Positions 35,661 through 46,123 are shown, counted from the stretch's first letter. The stretch: DNA of 64,000 nucleotides from Acinetobacter gerneri DSM 14967 = CIP 107464 = MTCC 9824 (GCF_000368565.1 NZ_KB849549.1:62001-126000); one strand, 5' to 3'. Notes: a model not told the origin generated them from the letters alone. Program-made: numbers and translations.

Positions 35661-37577
35661 CTAAGCATGCTGTACAAGCTTTAACCAAGCTTTTTCAACT
35701 GCGTTTTGAATACCTTTTTCATCCAAACCACAAGCTTCAAGCATTTGAGCATGCGTTGCTTGATGCATAAATGTATCTGGCAATCCCAAATTTAGCATTG
35801 GTTTCACGATCTGTGCCTGTGCCAAAAACTCATTGACTGCACTACCCGCACCTGCCATCACAGCATGCTCTTCAACCGTCACAAATAAACTGGTTTTATC
35901 CGCATATTCTCTGATGATTTGCTCATCCAATGGTTTAACAAAACGCATATTGATGACACGTACAGCAAGATCATGACTATTTGCCAAGTTTTTTGCAGCC
36001 ACAATCGCGGGTGCAACACGGCTACCAAAAGCTAAAATAGTAATCTGCTCTTCATGTTCAAGATTGAACTCAGCAACAACTTCCGCCTGACCGATTTCAA
36101 TTGTGCTTAATACTTGCTGCATTTCTACACCAAGCCCCGCACCACGTGGATAGCGTACAGCTGCTGGACCATTGTATAAATAAGCGGTATGCAACATTTG
36201 ACGACATTCGTTTTCGTCTTTTGGAGCCATGATCACGATATTGGGTACTGTACGCATATAAGCGTAGTCATAAGCACCTGCATGTGTCGGACCATCTTCA
36301 CCCACAAGACCAGCGCGATCGATACCGAAAGTCACATCTAAATTTTGCAAAGCAACATCATGAATCATTTGGTCATAACCACGTTGTAAAAATGTCGAAT
36401 AAATCGCAACCACAGGTTTTAGACCTTCACAAGCCATACCTGCAGCCAAAGTCACAGCATGTTGTTCAGCAATAGCAACATCGAAGAATCGTGTCGGATA
36501 CTGTTTGGCAAAAGCAACCATACCTGAACCTTCACACATCGCAGGTGTAATCGCTAACAAACGCTCATCTTGTGCAGCTTCATCACATAACCATTGTCCA
36601 AATACATCTGAATATTTGGGTGCTGATTTGACTGCTTTATCTGTTGTTTTTGTCGCATTTATTTTTGCAATAGCGTGATACTTAATTGGATCTGCTTCTG
36701 CTGGAGCAAAACCCTTGCCTTTTTTAGTATAGACATGGATTAAGCGTGGACCTTTACGTTTTTTGAGTGCATTGAAGACTTGAACCAATTGATTGACATC
36801 ATGCCCGTCAAATGGACCAAAATAATCAAAACCAATGGCTTTAAATAAATTATCTGCCGCATCTGTTGCAGATTCATGCAAACGTGAGTTGTAGCACCAG
36901 TCAGGATGATCTTCTAAAAATGCTTCACCTTCGGCATTGATATTGACGGATTGCCCTTTTTCCCAAATCGCAGCAAGATGCTTAGCAAAACCACCTGTAC
37001 TGCATGAGATCGACATATCATTGTCATTGAGGACGACGATCAGGTCGGCATCATGAGCAACAGCATCATTCATCGCTTCAAAAGCCATACCCGCAGTCAT
37101 TGCACCATCACCGACGATACAGACAACTTCATTTGGATCTTTTTGATAACGACGTGCCAAAGACATGCCTAAACCTGCAGAAATTGCAGTTGAAGAATGC
37201 CCTACCCCAAAAGTATCAAACTCAGATTCATCACGTGCAGGGAACGCTGCCAAACCATCTTTGGCACGAATCGTCGTCAATTGTTCACGGCGACCCGTCA
37301 AAGCTTTATGTGGATAAGCTTGATGACCTACATCCCAAACCAAGCGATCATTTGGGGTATTAAAACAATAATGTAAAGCAACAGTCAGTTCGATGACACC
37401 TAGATTTGCACCAAAATGTCCACCACTTTGACCTGCTGCATACAAAATAAATTGACGCAGTTCATCCGCAACCGTTGCCAATTGGCTTTGCTCTAGTTGA
37501 CGTAATTGCTCTGGATGATCAATCTTGTCCAACACGGGTGTAACAGGGCGTTGACTGGGTATTTCGGTATACAACAT
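35661..37577 (-). CDS. dxs: 1-deoxy-D-xylulose-5-phosphate synthase
   Basis: The 638-residue product has the transketolase-like order: GHQAYPHKALTGRR, then the thiamine-diphosphate motif GDGAMTAGMAFEAMNDA...NDNDMSIS, and the pyrimidine domain DVAIAEQHAVTLAAGMA followed by YSTFLQRGYDQMIHDVALQ. It condenses pyruvate and glyceraldehyde-3-phosphate, the first step of the MEP isoprenoid pathway. The ATG at 37577 is chosen; a TTG three codons upstream is also in frame. Confidence 0.96.
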   Translation of the reverse strand: MLYTEIPSQRPVTPVLDKIDHPEQLRQLEQSQLATVADELRQFILYAAGQSGGHFGANLGVIELTVALHYCFNTPNDRLVWDVGHQAYPHKALTGRREQLTTIRAKDGLAAFPARDESEFDTFGVGHSSTAISAGLGMSLARRYQKDPNEVVCIVGDGAMTAGMAFEAMNDAVAHDADLIVVLNDNDMSISCSTGGFAKHLAAIWEKGQSVNINAEGEAFLEDHPDWCYNSRLHESATDAADNLFKAIGFDYFGPFDGHDVNQLVQVFNALKKRKGPRLIHVYTKKGKGFAPAEADPIKYHAIAKINATKTTDKAVKSAPKYSDVFGQWLCDEAAQDERLLAITPAMCEGSGMVAFAKQYPTRFFDVAIAEQHAVTLAAGMACEGLKPVVAIYSTFLQRGYDQMIHDVALQNLDVTFGIDRAGLVGEDGPTHAGAYDYAYMRTVPNIVIMAPKDENECRQMLHTAYLYNGPAAVRYPRGAGLGVEMQQVLSTIEIGQAEVVAEFNLEHEEQITILAFGSRVAPAIVAAKNLANSHDLAVRVINMRFVKPLDEQIIREYADKTSLFVTVEEHAVMAGAGSAVNEFLAQAQIVKPMLNLGLPDTFMHQATHAQMLEACGLDEKGIQNAVEKAWLKLVQHA

Positions 37578-37880
37578 ATGTGGCAAAGCCTTCTAAAGCC
37601 TGGCAAATCCGAGCTAGGTAAACAGGTTAACGATGGTAAGATTGAATCATATCACATTCAATCAGCCACATTTATAATGATGCATTTTCAGGTAAATAGC
37701 CAAAAATGCAATAGTTAGATGCTTAGATTATCCTGAAAAATATCACCCATTATCAACTATTATTGTGTGCTTTATGAAAAAAAGAAAAACTTCTTCATAA
37801 AATCGTACTTTTCAATTCTACCAATGTCCAAGCATTACGCTATACTTTAATCAATTTCTAAACGATAAATGGATGAACCT

Positions 37881-38483
37881 GTGCCTATAGAATTTGTTGC
37901 AACTTCCAAACTTCCAACCGCTTATGGCGATTTTAAAATTACTGTTTTTCAAGATCCAAAAACAGGCGAAGAACATGTTGCACTTTCTAAAGGTTTAGAC
38001 ACCCCACCGACGACTCCTGTCTTGGTTCGCATCCATTCAGAATGTTTGACTGGTGATGCTTTTGGCTCACTCAAATGTGACTGTGGACCTCAGCTACATT
38101 CTACGATGAAATTGATTAATGATGCTGGACAAGGCGTGATTTTATACCTGCGCCAAGAGGGTCGTGGCATTGGCTTGACCAACAAAATCAGAGCCTATGC
38201 CTTGCAAGATCAAGGGCATGACACGGTTGATGCCAACTTATTGTTAAATTTGCCTGCAGATGCGCGTCGTTATGATATGTGTAGCATTATGCTTGATCAA
38301 TTACAGGTCAAACAGGTCAAATTGATTACCAATAATCCTTTAAAATTAAAAGCATTAACTGATCTTGGTATTGATGTAGTTGATCGTGTTGCGCTCACTG
38401 TTGGTTTGAACCCATACAATGAAGATTATTTAAAAACAAAACATGATCGTATGTCGCACATGTATTCAAAAGATGACTTCTAA
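37881..38483 (+). CDS. ribA: GTP cyclohydrolase II
   Basis: The 200-residue product is a stand-alone RibA. The zinc ligands lie in HSECLTGDAFGSLKCDCGPQ (three Cys), followed by LYLRQEGRGIGLTNKIRAYALQ. It converts GTP to the pyrimidine precursor of riboflavin. The GTG at 37881 gives VPIEFVATSKLP, has a GGAT box 8 bases upstream and matches the family length. An ATG at 37869 lacks a ribosome site. A TATACT -10-like box lies at 37841-37846. The stop codon is inside the terminator loop. Confidence 0.94.
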   Translation: MPIEFVATSKLPTAYGDFKITVFQDPKTGEEHVALSKGLDTPPTTPVLVRIHSECLTGDAFGSLKCDCGPQLHSTMKLINDAGQGVILYLRQEGRGIGLTNKIRAYALQDQGHDTVDANLLLNLPADARRYDMCSIMLDQLQVKQVKLITNNPLKLKALTDLGIDVVDRVALTVGLNPYNEDYLKTKHDRMSHMYSKDDF

Positions 38484-38495
38484 GTCATCTTTTTA
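38468..38495 (+). terminator. Terminator overlapping the ribA stop codon
   Basis: AAAAGATGACTT (38468-38479) pairs with AAGTCATCTTTT (38482-38493). The TAA of ribA (38481-38483) sits at the tip. A second, AT-rich hairpin follows at 38533-38569. Confidence 0.8.
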
Positions 38496-38614
38496 TCGAT
38501 TTCAATCCTTCATCTTAGAAAAAATTTTTATAAAACCATAAAAAAACCCTTATTTTTTTATGGTTTTGTGCTTTGATATAGAAAGTCTTTCATCATTTCC
38601 CTATGAGGGTCGTC

Positions 38615-39556
38615 ATGCAGAATAAAATTTCAGCTGATATTCAACGCGTTCGCGAATTTCTCCTCGATTTACAATCCCGAATTTGTCATGCACTCGAACA
38701 ACAAGAAGTTGCAGGTGGTGGTGATGCAAAATTTATTGTTGACGAATGGGAACGTGCCGAAGGTGGCGGTGGTCGCTCGCGTGTTTTGCAAAATGGTACG
38801 GTGATTGAAAAAGGTGGTGTGATGTTTTCGCATATTCACATCAATAAATTACCTGCTTCAGCAACTGCACGTCATCCTGAAATTGCCAACTGTACTGCTC
38901 AAGCTTTGGGTGTTTCGTTGGTAATTCACCCTAAAAACCCAAATGTTCCAACCTCACATGCCAATGTGCGTTTATTTGTCGCACAGCCAGAAGGTAAAGA
39001 TCCTGTTTGGTGGTTTGGTGGTGGTTTTGATCTCACTCCTTATTATCCAAATGATGAAGATGTCATCGCTTGGCATCAAACGGCACATGATCTTTGTGAA
39101 CCTTTCGGTGCTGATGTTTATCCAGAAATGAAACAATGGTGTGATGATTATTTTTATCTCAAGCATCGTGATGAACAGCGTGGCGTTGGCGGATTATTTT
39201 TTGATGATTTAAACCGTTGGGATTTTGAGACCTGTTTTCAGTTTATTCAAGCTGTAGGGAATGGCTATCTAGACGCTATTATTCCGATTTTCAAAAAGAA
39301 TCAAGACCTACCTTATACAGAAGAACAGCGTGAGTTCCAGCTTTATCGTCGTGGTCGCTATGTAGAGTTCAATATTATCTACGATCGTGGCACCTTGTTT
39401 GGCTTACAGTCTGGCGGCAGGATCGAATCCATTTTGGTGAGTTTACCTAACCTCGTCTCTTGGGCTTATCGTGCAGAATGGGAAGTCGGTACACCTGAAC
39501 GTCGTCTGACTGATTATTATCTCAAACCGCAAGATTGGTTAAACAAAACGTCATAA
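38615..39556 (+). CDS. hemF: Oxygen-dependent coproporphyrinogen III oxidase
   Basis: The 313-residue product contains the HemF hallmarks GGGGRSRVLQNGTVIEKGGV, NPNVPTSHANVRLF, WWFGGGFDLTPYYP and RRGRYVEFNIIYDRGT. It decarboxylates coproporphyrinogen III to protoporphyrinogen IX using O2. GAGGG lies 6 bases before the ATG at 38615, which is preferred over 38603. The first dispersed structured element follows 16 bases after its stop. Confidence 0.96.
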   Translation: MQNKISADIQRVREFLLDLQSRICHALEQQEVAGGGDAKFIVDEWERAEGGGGRSRVLQNGTVIEKGGVMFSHIHINKLPASATARHPEIANCTAQALGVSLVIHPKNPNVPTSHANVRLFVAQPEGKDPVWWFGGGFDLTPYYPNDEDVIAWHQTAHDLCEPFGADVYPEMKQWCDDYFYLKHRDEQRGVGGLFFDDLNRWDFETCFQFIQAVGNGYLDAIIPIFKKNQDLPYTEEQREFQLYRRGRYVEFNIIYDRGTLFGLQSGGRIESILVSLPNLVSWAYRAEWEVGTPERRLTDYYLKPQDWLNKTS

Positions 39557-39572
39557 TATTCAATTACTCTGA

Positions 39573-39836
39573 GGATCTGTTGACATTTCAAATTGGTTGC
39601 GACAATGAGTGTTTTTTAGATGAAATGAGGCGTAGGTTGAGAAATTTAGTCATCTAAATGAGCAAGCTACAACGAAATAGCATCAAAAAACACTCTTGTC
39701 CCGAAGGGTTGTGGCTAAAATTATCACAGACTTCGTTACGAAATTTGAAAATGGTCTCGCCATTCTCTGCATTTCGTGCCTTGCCTGCTCAATTTTAGCC
39801 GACAACGCAACTCAGTTATGAAATATCAACAGATCC
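39573..39836. mobile_element. MITE-like structured element, copy 1
   Basis: This 264-bp non-coding element is bounded by 18-bp inverted repeats beginning GGATCTGTTGAC (17/18 paired). Internal stems: GAGTGTTTTTT (39607-39617) with AAAAAACACTC (39685-39695); GGCTAAAATT (39713-39722) with AATTTTAGCC (39791-39800); and an AATGG-TCTCG-CCATT hairpin flanked by ACGAAAT/ATTTCGT. It is over 80% similar by eye to the copies at 49764 and 57183. The ends are flanked by GA and TA; the other two copies have TA on both sides. No transposase is present. Confidence 0.85.
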
Positions 39837-40034
39837 TAAACTATCTCATGAGAGATAGCTTTTTTTCGTTATACTTTCTCACAAATTGACAAAGTTTTTG
39901 ACGTATTAAAACGTACTTTTAAATGAGAAACGATTACACTAAGCTCGGAATCATTATTTATAGTGGTGTCTTGAGTACATGACACAAATAAAAAATTAAA
40001 TAATGCCCAATTTACGCAAAACGAGATATTGGTC

Positions 40035-40241
40035 ATGATTAGCTTATTAAACAGATATAAAATCTTATGGTTCTTAGCAATTTCTACAACATTGCTATGC
40101 TCAATTACAGTCACGCTTGCTTTTGATAATACGTATTCTGATGGTGTTTCGATTACCTTGTCTGTCATTTTAAGCATTGCTCTTTTTATCGTATCGTCTA
40201 CAAGTATCGTAGAAATCATCGAAGCTATTTGTAATCCTTAG
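40035..40241 (+). CDS. Possible 68-residue two-span membrane protein
   Basis: The product starts MISLLNRYKILWFLAISTT and has two hydrophobic segments (about 10-30 and 40-60) separated by a short polar loop (FDNTYSDG). It stands alone between the structured element and aroE. Codon use is compatible with coding, but the ribosome site is weak and I recognise no family. Confidence 0.35.
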   Translation: MISLLNRYKILWFLAISTTLLCSITVTLAFDNTYSDGVSITLSVILSIALFIVSSTSIVEIIEAICNP

Positions 40242-40342
40242 TTTTTCTAGACTAGATCAAAATCCAATTTTTTGTTTTAGTTTTTGCAGTATTTCAAAAT
40301 TGACGTATATTGATTGCCATTTCAATACAAAGGTTTTTTGAT

Positions 40343-41134
40343 ATGAGCAAACAATTTGCCGTCATCGGCAATCCAATTGAACACTCTCGCTCCCCTGAGT
40401 TACATCTCGCTTTCTCTCAAAAAACTGGTATTGACCTCAACTACGTAAAACGCTTTGCTGAAATCGAAGATTTTGAACAAAGTGTTGAAACTTTTTTTAA
40501 AAATGAAAATGGCGTTGGTATGAATGTCACTGTTCCTTTTAAAGAACGTGCATTTGCAATGTGTGCAGAACTTTCTGAACGCGCCAAAATTGCCAAAGCA
40601 GTCAACACGCTTTCCTATAAAAATGGCCAATATTTTGGTGACAATACCGATGGACAAGGATTAGTTGAAGCCATTCAAGCACTCGATTGGAACCTTGAAA
40701 ATAGTACGATGCTGATCATCGGTGCTGGTGGTGCAACACGTGGTGTCATCTACCCATTGGTCAAAGCTGGTGTAAAGAAAATTGTGATTGCCAATCGAAC
40801 CTTAGCACGTGCTGAACAACTTATAGATGATCTAAAAGCGTCGGTTAGTGAAGCTGAACTGAGCTGTATCACACTAGATCAACTGGATGGTCATTTTGAT
40901 TTTGTGATCAATGCGACCTCAGCAAGCCTTGCAGGTGACGCACTCGTTTTACCTGAAAATCTTCAATTCAAATATGCCTATGAAATGGCATATGGCAAAG
41001 CTTCAAGCTTTTTAGATCAAGCCAAAGCACGTGGCTGTGAAACTTCAGAAGGTTTTGGAATGTTGGTTGGGCAAGCCGTTGAATCTTTCTATATCTGGAA
41101 TGGCGTAAAGCCAAATATCAAAGATTTTCTATAA
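40343..41134 (+). CDS. aroE: Shikimate dehydrogenase
   Basis: The 263-residue product has the shikimate-binding N-terminus FAVIGNPIEHSRSPELH, the catalytic Lys and Asp in NVTVPFKERAF and DNTDGQGLVEA, and the NADP-binding GAGGATRGVI. The C-terminal FGMLVGQAVESFYIWNG is also typical. It reduces 3-dehydroshikimate in aromatic amino acid synthesis. AAGG precedes the ATG at 40343; a longer frame to 40310 is less likely. Confidence 0.95.
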   Translation: MSKQFAVIGNPIEHSRSPELHLAFSQKTGIDLNYVKRFAEIEDFEQSVETFFKNENGVGMNVTVPFKERAFAMCAELSERAKIAKAVNTLSYKNGQYFGDNTDGQGLVEAIQALDWNLENSTMLIIGAGGATRGVIYPLVKAGVKKIVIANRTLARAEQLIDDLKASVSEAELSCITLDQLDGHFDFVINATSASLAGDALVLPENLQFKYAYEMAYGKASSFLDQAKARGCETSEGFGMLVGQAVESFYIWNGVKPNIKDFL

Positions 41135-41357
41135 ATAGCAGATGTTGTGAGCCTCGATTTAAATATTGATAAATACTCTGGGATTTGCAATCGAGCTTAG
41201 ATAAATGACTGTATTCAAGCTTTTTATTTTAACGTTTCAAAATAAAATTGCCTGCATGGATCAATTAAAATTTTATTGAAAATAATGGGTTGTATGGCAA
41301 TTTTATTTAGGTCTTTTATAACAAGAACTTTTTAACATCTGCATAACCCCCTTAAAT

Positions 41358-41388
41358 AAAAAAGAACCTCAATCGAGGTTCTTTTTTT
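41358..41388. terminator. Bidirectional terminator between aroE and the lipoprotein gene
   Basis: AAAAAGAACCTC (41359-41370) pairs with GAGGTTCTTTTT (41375-41386) around AATC. Confidence 0.92.
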
Positions 41389-41403
41389 AAAGCGAATTAA
41401 AAA

Positions 41404-43776
41404 TTATTTTAAACCCGCATCTTGGACTGCTTTATACGTCTCTTTGAATAGATCATAGTCGACATATTCATAAAGATCATCATTTAAACCTTGAATCGTT
41501 TTTTGACTCAATTGTTGCTTTTGTGCAGCAGTATAAACTTTGGCTAAAATTGCCGCTGTTTTGCTGAGATCTGCCTTTTCATCAGGTCGAACTTCATTTT
41601 CTTGCTGATACTTCTCGATGTAGTACTGTGCAAAAATAGCTTCTGGTTTTTTGTATTGCTTAACCAGCTTTTGCATCACTTGCTTTTTCTGAGCATCTTT
41701 AACCAGTGGTGCAACGATCTCATCCACTTCAGCACCTAAAGTTGAATCATATTGCTCATCACTTTCTAAATGATGTTTTTTCTGCAAAGCTTCAATGGTT
41801 TTTAACGCATTTCCAGTTGGATTATAAATATCCTGATTTGAATAGTTATAAGCATAAATTGTAGCGATATCTTGTAAATCACGGCTTGAATAACGCTTCA
41901 CGAGATCAGGATTTTCAGCACCCATTTTCGCGATAAACACAGCTTTATAGGTTTTCTCATAAGAACCCGTTTGTTTATAAACTTTTTCAGCTAAAACTTC
42001 GAGTTGCTCATCAAAACTCAGTTCAGACTCAGCACCATCCTCTGCCGCGCTACCGCCCATAATGCGTTCAAAGATTGTTCCTTTGATGGCTTCTTTGAAA
42101 GATTTTGCCTGTTTTAAAGTCGTATAGTCGATCTTCGATGCTTTACCATAATTTGAAATTTCAACATCAAACTTAACATTGAGATCACGTGTCATCTTTT
42201 TAAAGCGTGTCGAAAGATCATAATCAAGTTTGACAGCACGCCCTGATGCATCCAACCCGACATCCATAATCAATGGACTGCGATCTTTTACAGCAGGTAA
42301 AACCGCATCAATATCTTTTTGATTTTCAAACCACAAGTTTTTAAATTCTTGTGCATTTAACAATTTATCTTCTTGCCCATAGCGTGTGAACTTGGCAATA
42401 AGTTCTGATTTCTTCTCTGATTTTTCAGCTTTTGAGACTGAGCTATCTTTAAAGACATCTACATCTTGCTCTTGATTACAATAGACAAAGTCTCCATAAG
42501 CAACATTTTGTTTTTGCTTCGCTAAATCCAGACAGTTTTGTCTCGATAAATACTCTTCAGATCTGGCATCAGCAGCACGATCTGCAACTGCATCGCTTGC
42601 ATCTTCATCTTCGTCACTTTCTTCGTCAGCTTCAGCGGCACTTGCATATGCAGTCGTTGCTTCCTCTTCGTCAGCCGCTTCTGCTGCAGCAGCAGTTGCA
42701 TCACGAGATGTTTCCTCATCATCTTCGTCATCGCCATATTTTTGTGCATAGATGAGTTCTATAAGCTCTGCAACGACATGATCAGCACTCGTTGGAGATG
42801 CAGCCGCATCTGCTGCTGCAGTTGCTTCTTCTGCCGCTTGCCTTGCCATTTCTTCTGCTGTTAAGGCTTCAGCATCAATAGCCTCATCCGAATCAGAAGC
42901 AAGCGCTTTTTCATCAAAACCGAGTACTGTTTTTGTTATATATTCACGGTTTGCTGTCGCAAATAAAAGATTTTGCTGAAAAACTTCTTCGACTGAACTA
43001 TGAATACGGATTTTTTCAACAACGCCAGCATTTTTATCTGCCGCACTTAAAGCAATCGACTGTACTTGATCTTTAGGTGTGATGAGATAGGTAATCGCAC
43101 TGGTTTCTTTTAATAGTTCAGCCAGTTCTTTTACTTTTACACGATTGATTTGATCTTTATATTTGGAAAAATCGAAATAGATATACTGCTCATAAGCATT
43201 GGGTGTGCTAGACAAAAATGGCGCTAAAGCAAAGACATTGCTATAAAATTTATAATCTTTAAAATCGACCGCCATTGGGATACGCATATCATAAGATAAA
43301 TTTGGTTTGTTATATTTCATACCCAAATTCATCGTTGCAGCTTTTTGACGATAGTTGACCGTACCATCATAGCTTAATTGCATATCATTCATCATCGTCT
43401 GAAACATACCGAAGCTTTGATCAACGATTTCAGAAAACTCATTCGAACTATTTTTATTTAACGACGTAAATAATTGTTGTTTTTGTTTGGCATCCAATCT
43501 GATCTTTTGTTCTTGCAAAAATTGGGAAATTTTTGACTGTAACTCAGGATCTACATTTGATGAATTTCCAAGTTTTTTCTGTTCTGCAGAATCACCAATA
43601 TTAAATTGCACCTTACCGCGATAGTCATAGCTTGGATAGCTATACATCGCGTTAATGCCCTGAATAGCACGTTCTGGTAGATTTTGTGCTGTATTAGAAT
43701 TGGATTTTATGACATTGCTTGAACATGCCGTCAAGCTCATCGTCAGTAAACAGAAAGTTAGGTATTTTAAACGCAT
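41404..43776 (-). CDS. Large predicted lipoprotein with acidic low-complexity region
   Basis: The 790-residue product starts MRLKYLTFCLLTMSLTACSS, a lipoprotein signal with lipobox LTAC, so Cys18 should be lipidated. Residues about 295-395 are extremely rich in Ala, Glu and Asp (DEDDEETSRD, EESDEDEDASD), flanked by N- and C-terminal domains with no recognised family. The C-terminal third is helical with Lys/Gln-rich stretches. A GTG five codons upstream is in frame, but neither start has a good ribosome site. It is monocistronic. A cell-envelope role is inferred from the lipobox only. Confidence 0.8.
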   Translation of the reverse strand: MRLKYLTFCLLTMSLTACSSNVIKSNSNTAQNLPERAIQGINAMYSYPSYDYRGKVQFNIGDSAEQKKLGNSSNVDPELQSKISQFLQEQKIRLDAKQKQQLFTSLNKNSSNEFSEIVDQSFGMFQTMMNDMQLSYDGTVNYRQKAATMNLGMKYNKPNLSYDMRIPMAVDFKDYKFYSNVFALAPFLSSTPNAYEQYIYFDFSKYKDQINRVKVKELAELLKETSAITYLITPKDQVQSIALSAADKNAGVVEKIRIHSSVEEVFQQNLLFATANREYITKTVLGFDEKALASDSDEAIDAEALTAEEMARQAAEEATAAADAAASPTSADHVVAELIELIYAQKYGDDEDDEETSRDATAAAAEAADEEEATTAYASAAEADEESDEDEDASDAVADRAADARSEEYLSRQNCLDLAKQKQNVAYGDFVYCNQEQDVDVFKDSSVSKAEKSEKKSELIAKFTRYGQEDKLLNAQEFKNLWFENQKDIDAVLPAVKDRSPLIMDVGLDASGRAVKLDYDLSTRFKKMTRDLNVKFDVEISNYGKASKIDYTTLKQAKSFKEAIKGTIFERIMGGSAAEDGAESELSFDEQLEVLAEKVYKQTGSYEKTYKAVFIAKMGAENPDLVKRYSSRDLQDIATIYAYNYSNQDIYNPTGNALKTIEALQKKHHLESDEQYDSTLGAEVDEIVAPLVKDAQKKQVMQKLVKQYKKPEAIFAQYYIEKYQQENEVRPDEKADLSKTAAILAKVYTAAQKQQLSQKTIQGLNDDLYEYVDYDLFKETYKAVQDAGLK

Positions 43777-44014
43777 GATATTTTTAAGCACCTTATTTAT
43801 TTATACTTTGATTAAGAAAATTTAGAGAATACGTCACAATTTTAAACATTAGTTTATCAAATATAAATAAAAAAAGTGTGCATTATTTCTACCAAATTCG
43901 CTTTTCTGACATTTCTTAGTTTCACTAAAATCAATGTATTTTTATCGCCAATATGAATAATCAAATCATTGATTGGAATAATCTAGAACGATATATACTT
44001 ATTAGGATTGACAC

Positions 44015-45838
44015 ATGCCAGCATATAAAGCCCCCCTTCGTGATATTCGCTTTTTGATGAACGAAGTACTTGATTACCCTGCTCACTATAAAACATTGAC
44101 TATTGGTGAAAATGCCGACGCCGACACTGTAGACATGATTTTAGAAGGTGCTGCAGATTATTGTGAAAATGTTTTGTCTCCTTTATACCAAACCGGTGAC
44201 GACGAAGGCTGTCATTTTAAAGATGGTATCGTTACTACACCTAAAGGCTATAAAGAAGCGTATGACCAATTTGTTCAAGGTGGATGGCAAGGTCTGTCTT
44301 ACCCAGAAGAGTTTGGTGGTCAAGGCTTACCAATGTCTTTGAACTTGATCAAATCAGAAATGATGGGTACTGCGAACTGGTCATTTACCATGTATCCAGG
44401 TCTCAGCATGGGTTGTATGAATACCATCATGCAATTCGGTACAGAAGAACAAAAAAATCTCTACATGCCACATCTTGTTGCAGGTACTTGGTCTGGTACG
44501 ATGTGTTTGACTGAACCTCAGTGTGGTACTGACTTAGGTCAAGTTAAGGCTAAAGCAGAACCAAATGCAGATGGTACTTATAAAATTACCGGTACAAAAA
44601 TCTTCATCTCTGCGGGTGAACATGATTTAACTGAAAATATTATCCATATCGTACTTGCACGCCTTCCAGATGCACCAGCAGGTACTAAAGGGATTTCATT
44701 GTTTATCGTGCCTAAATTCTTGCCTACAGCTGACGGCGGTGTAGGTGAACGCAACCCTGTGACTTGTGGTTCAATCGAACACAAAATGGGGATCAAAGCG
44801 TCTGCAACTGCAGTATTGAACTTTGATGATGCGATCGGTTATTTGATTGGTGAGCCAAACAGAGGCTTACATGCAATGTTTACCTTTATGAATACTGCGC
44901 GTATTGGTACAGCGGTACAAGGTTTGGCACATGCTGAACTTGCATTCCAAGGTGCATTGCCTTATGCCAAAGAACGTATGTCTATGCGCGCACTTTCAGG
45001 TAAAAAAGATCCTGAAAAAGTAGCTGATGCGATCATTCACCATGCTGATGTTCGTCGTATGTTATTGACTCAAAAAGCAATTGCAGAAGGTGGTCGTTCA
45101 ATGATTTATCATGCAGCTCAACTTGCAGATAAAATGACGGATGCACTTGCTCAAGGCGACCAAGCTAAATTTGATGAATATGATGACAAACTTGGCTTCT
45201 ATACCCCGATTTTAAAAGGTTTCTTGACTGAGCTAGGTCTAGAAGCTGCCAATCACGGTATGCAAGTTTTTGGTGGACATGGTTACATCAAAGAACACGG
45301 CATGGAACAAATTGCACGTGATGCACGTATTTCAACACTTTATGAAGGTACTACAGGTGTTCAAGCTCTCGACTTGATCGGACGTAAAGTTTTACTTTCT
45401 TCAAAAGGTAAAGTGGTTCGTGAATATACTGCTGAAATCTTAAAATTCTGTGGTGTGCATGCGCGCAACAAATATATGCGTCGTTTTGCATGGGATTTGA
45501 CAAAAATCTGTGCACAATGGAATGCTTTAACTGTCCGTATCATGCTTGCAGCTCGTAAAGATCGTGACATCGTATCATCAGCTTCTGTTGATTTCTTGAT
45601 GTTCTCTGGCTATGCGATGATGGCATATTACTGGGCACAACAAGCGGCTGTTGCTTCAGAAAAATTGGCAGCAGGTAACGGTGCTGAAGTTCCAGAATTC
45701 TACAAAGCAAAAATCAAAACTGCTGATTTCTTCTTTGAGCGTTTGCTTCCACGTGCACAAGGACATGCAGAATCAATGGTAAACCCATCGAAAACATTGA
45801 CTTCACTTGCTTCTGAACATTTTAGTTTCGATTACTAA
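44015..45838 (+). CDS. Acyl-CoA dehydrogenase, long form
   Basis: The 607-residue enzyme has the acyl-CoA dehydrogenase fold. CLTEPQCGTDLGQVKAKA is the FAD/substrate strand, MNTARIGTAVQGLAHAELAF the helical region, QVFGGHGYIKEHGMEQIARDARI and YEGTTGVQALDLIGRKVL the C-terminal signature. The about 130-residue extension after the core is typical of the long bacterial form used in fatty-acid or branched-chain acyl-CoA oxidation. Chain-length specificity cannot be read. It is flanked by a strong terminator and is probably monocistronic. Confidence 0.92.
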   Translation: MPAYKAPLRDIRFLMNEVLDYPAHYKTLTIGENADADTVDMILEGAADYCENVLSPLYQTGDDEGCHFKDGIVTTPKGYKEAYDQFVQGGWQGLSYPEEFGGQGLPMSLNLIKSEMMGTANWSFTMYPGLSMGCMNTIMQFGTEEQKNLYMPHLVAGTWSGTMCLTEPQCGTDLGQVKAKAEPNADGTYKITGTKIFISAGEHDLTENIIHIVLARLPDAPAGTKGISLFIVPKFLPTADGGVGERNPVTCGSIEHKMGIKASATAVLNFDDAIGYLIGEPNRGLHAMFTFMNTARIGTAVQGLAHAELAFQGALPYAKERMSMRALSGKKDPEKVADAIIHHADVRRMLLTQKAIAEGGRSMIYHAAQLADKMTDALAQGDQAKFDEYDDKLGFYTPILKGFLTELGLEAANHGMQVFGGHGYIKEHGMEQIARDARISTLYEGTTGVQALDLIGRKVLLSSKGKVVREYTAEILKFCGVHARNKYMRRFAWDLTKICAQWNALTVRIMLAARKDRDIVSSASVDFLMFSGYAMMAYYWAQQAAVASEKLAAGNGAEVPEFYKAKIKTADFFFERLLPRAQGHAESMVNPSKTLTSLASEHFSFDY

Positions 45839-45876
45839 TTCGATTCGATGACTAGTTTATTTGTTTAGATCAAATA

Positions 45877-45906
45877 AAAGAGAGCTTAATCAAGCTCTCT
45901 TTTTTT
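45877..45906 (+). terminator. Rho-independent terminator after the acyl-CoA dehydrogenase
   Basis: AAAGAGAGCTT (45877-45887) pairs with AAGCTCTCTTT (45892-45902) around AATC, followed by more T. Confidence 0.92.
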
Positions 45907-46123
45907 CGTTTGTCTGAAAATTACAAAAACATTGATTTAGATTTACTAAACAATTGACGTTTATCATAAAGCTTAATTAAAATACAATTTGATTAAAAAA
46001 TAGCACCAAAAACAACAACGAATGATTTACTTTTTTTAAAGAGACTGTTTTTACCGCTTAACTTTAATCAATTTACTATTTTATTTTTATAACAATTTCA
46101 TAAGCTTAAAAAGAGAAATTCAT

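Noticed and set aside
39573..39836. The structured element as a full insertion sequence or a tRNA-type gene
   Set aside because: It is too short and has no frame that could encode a transposase, and the fold does not match a tRNA.
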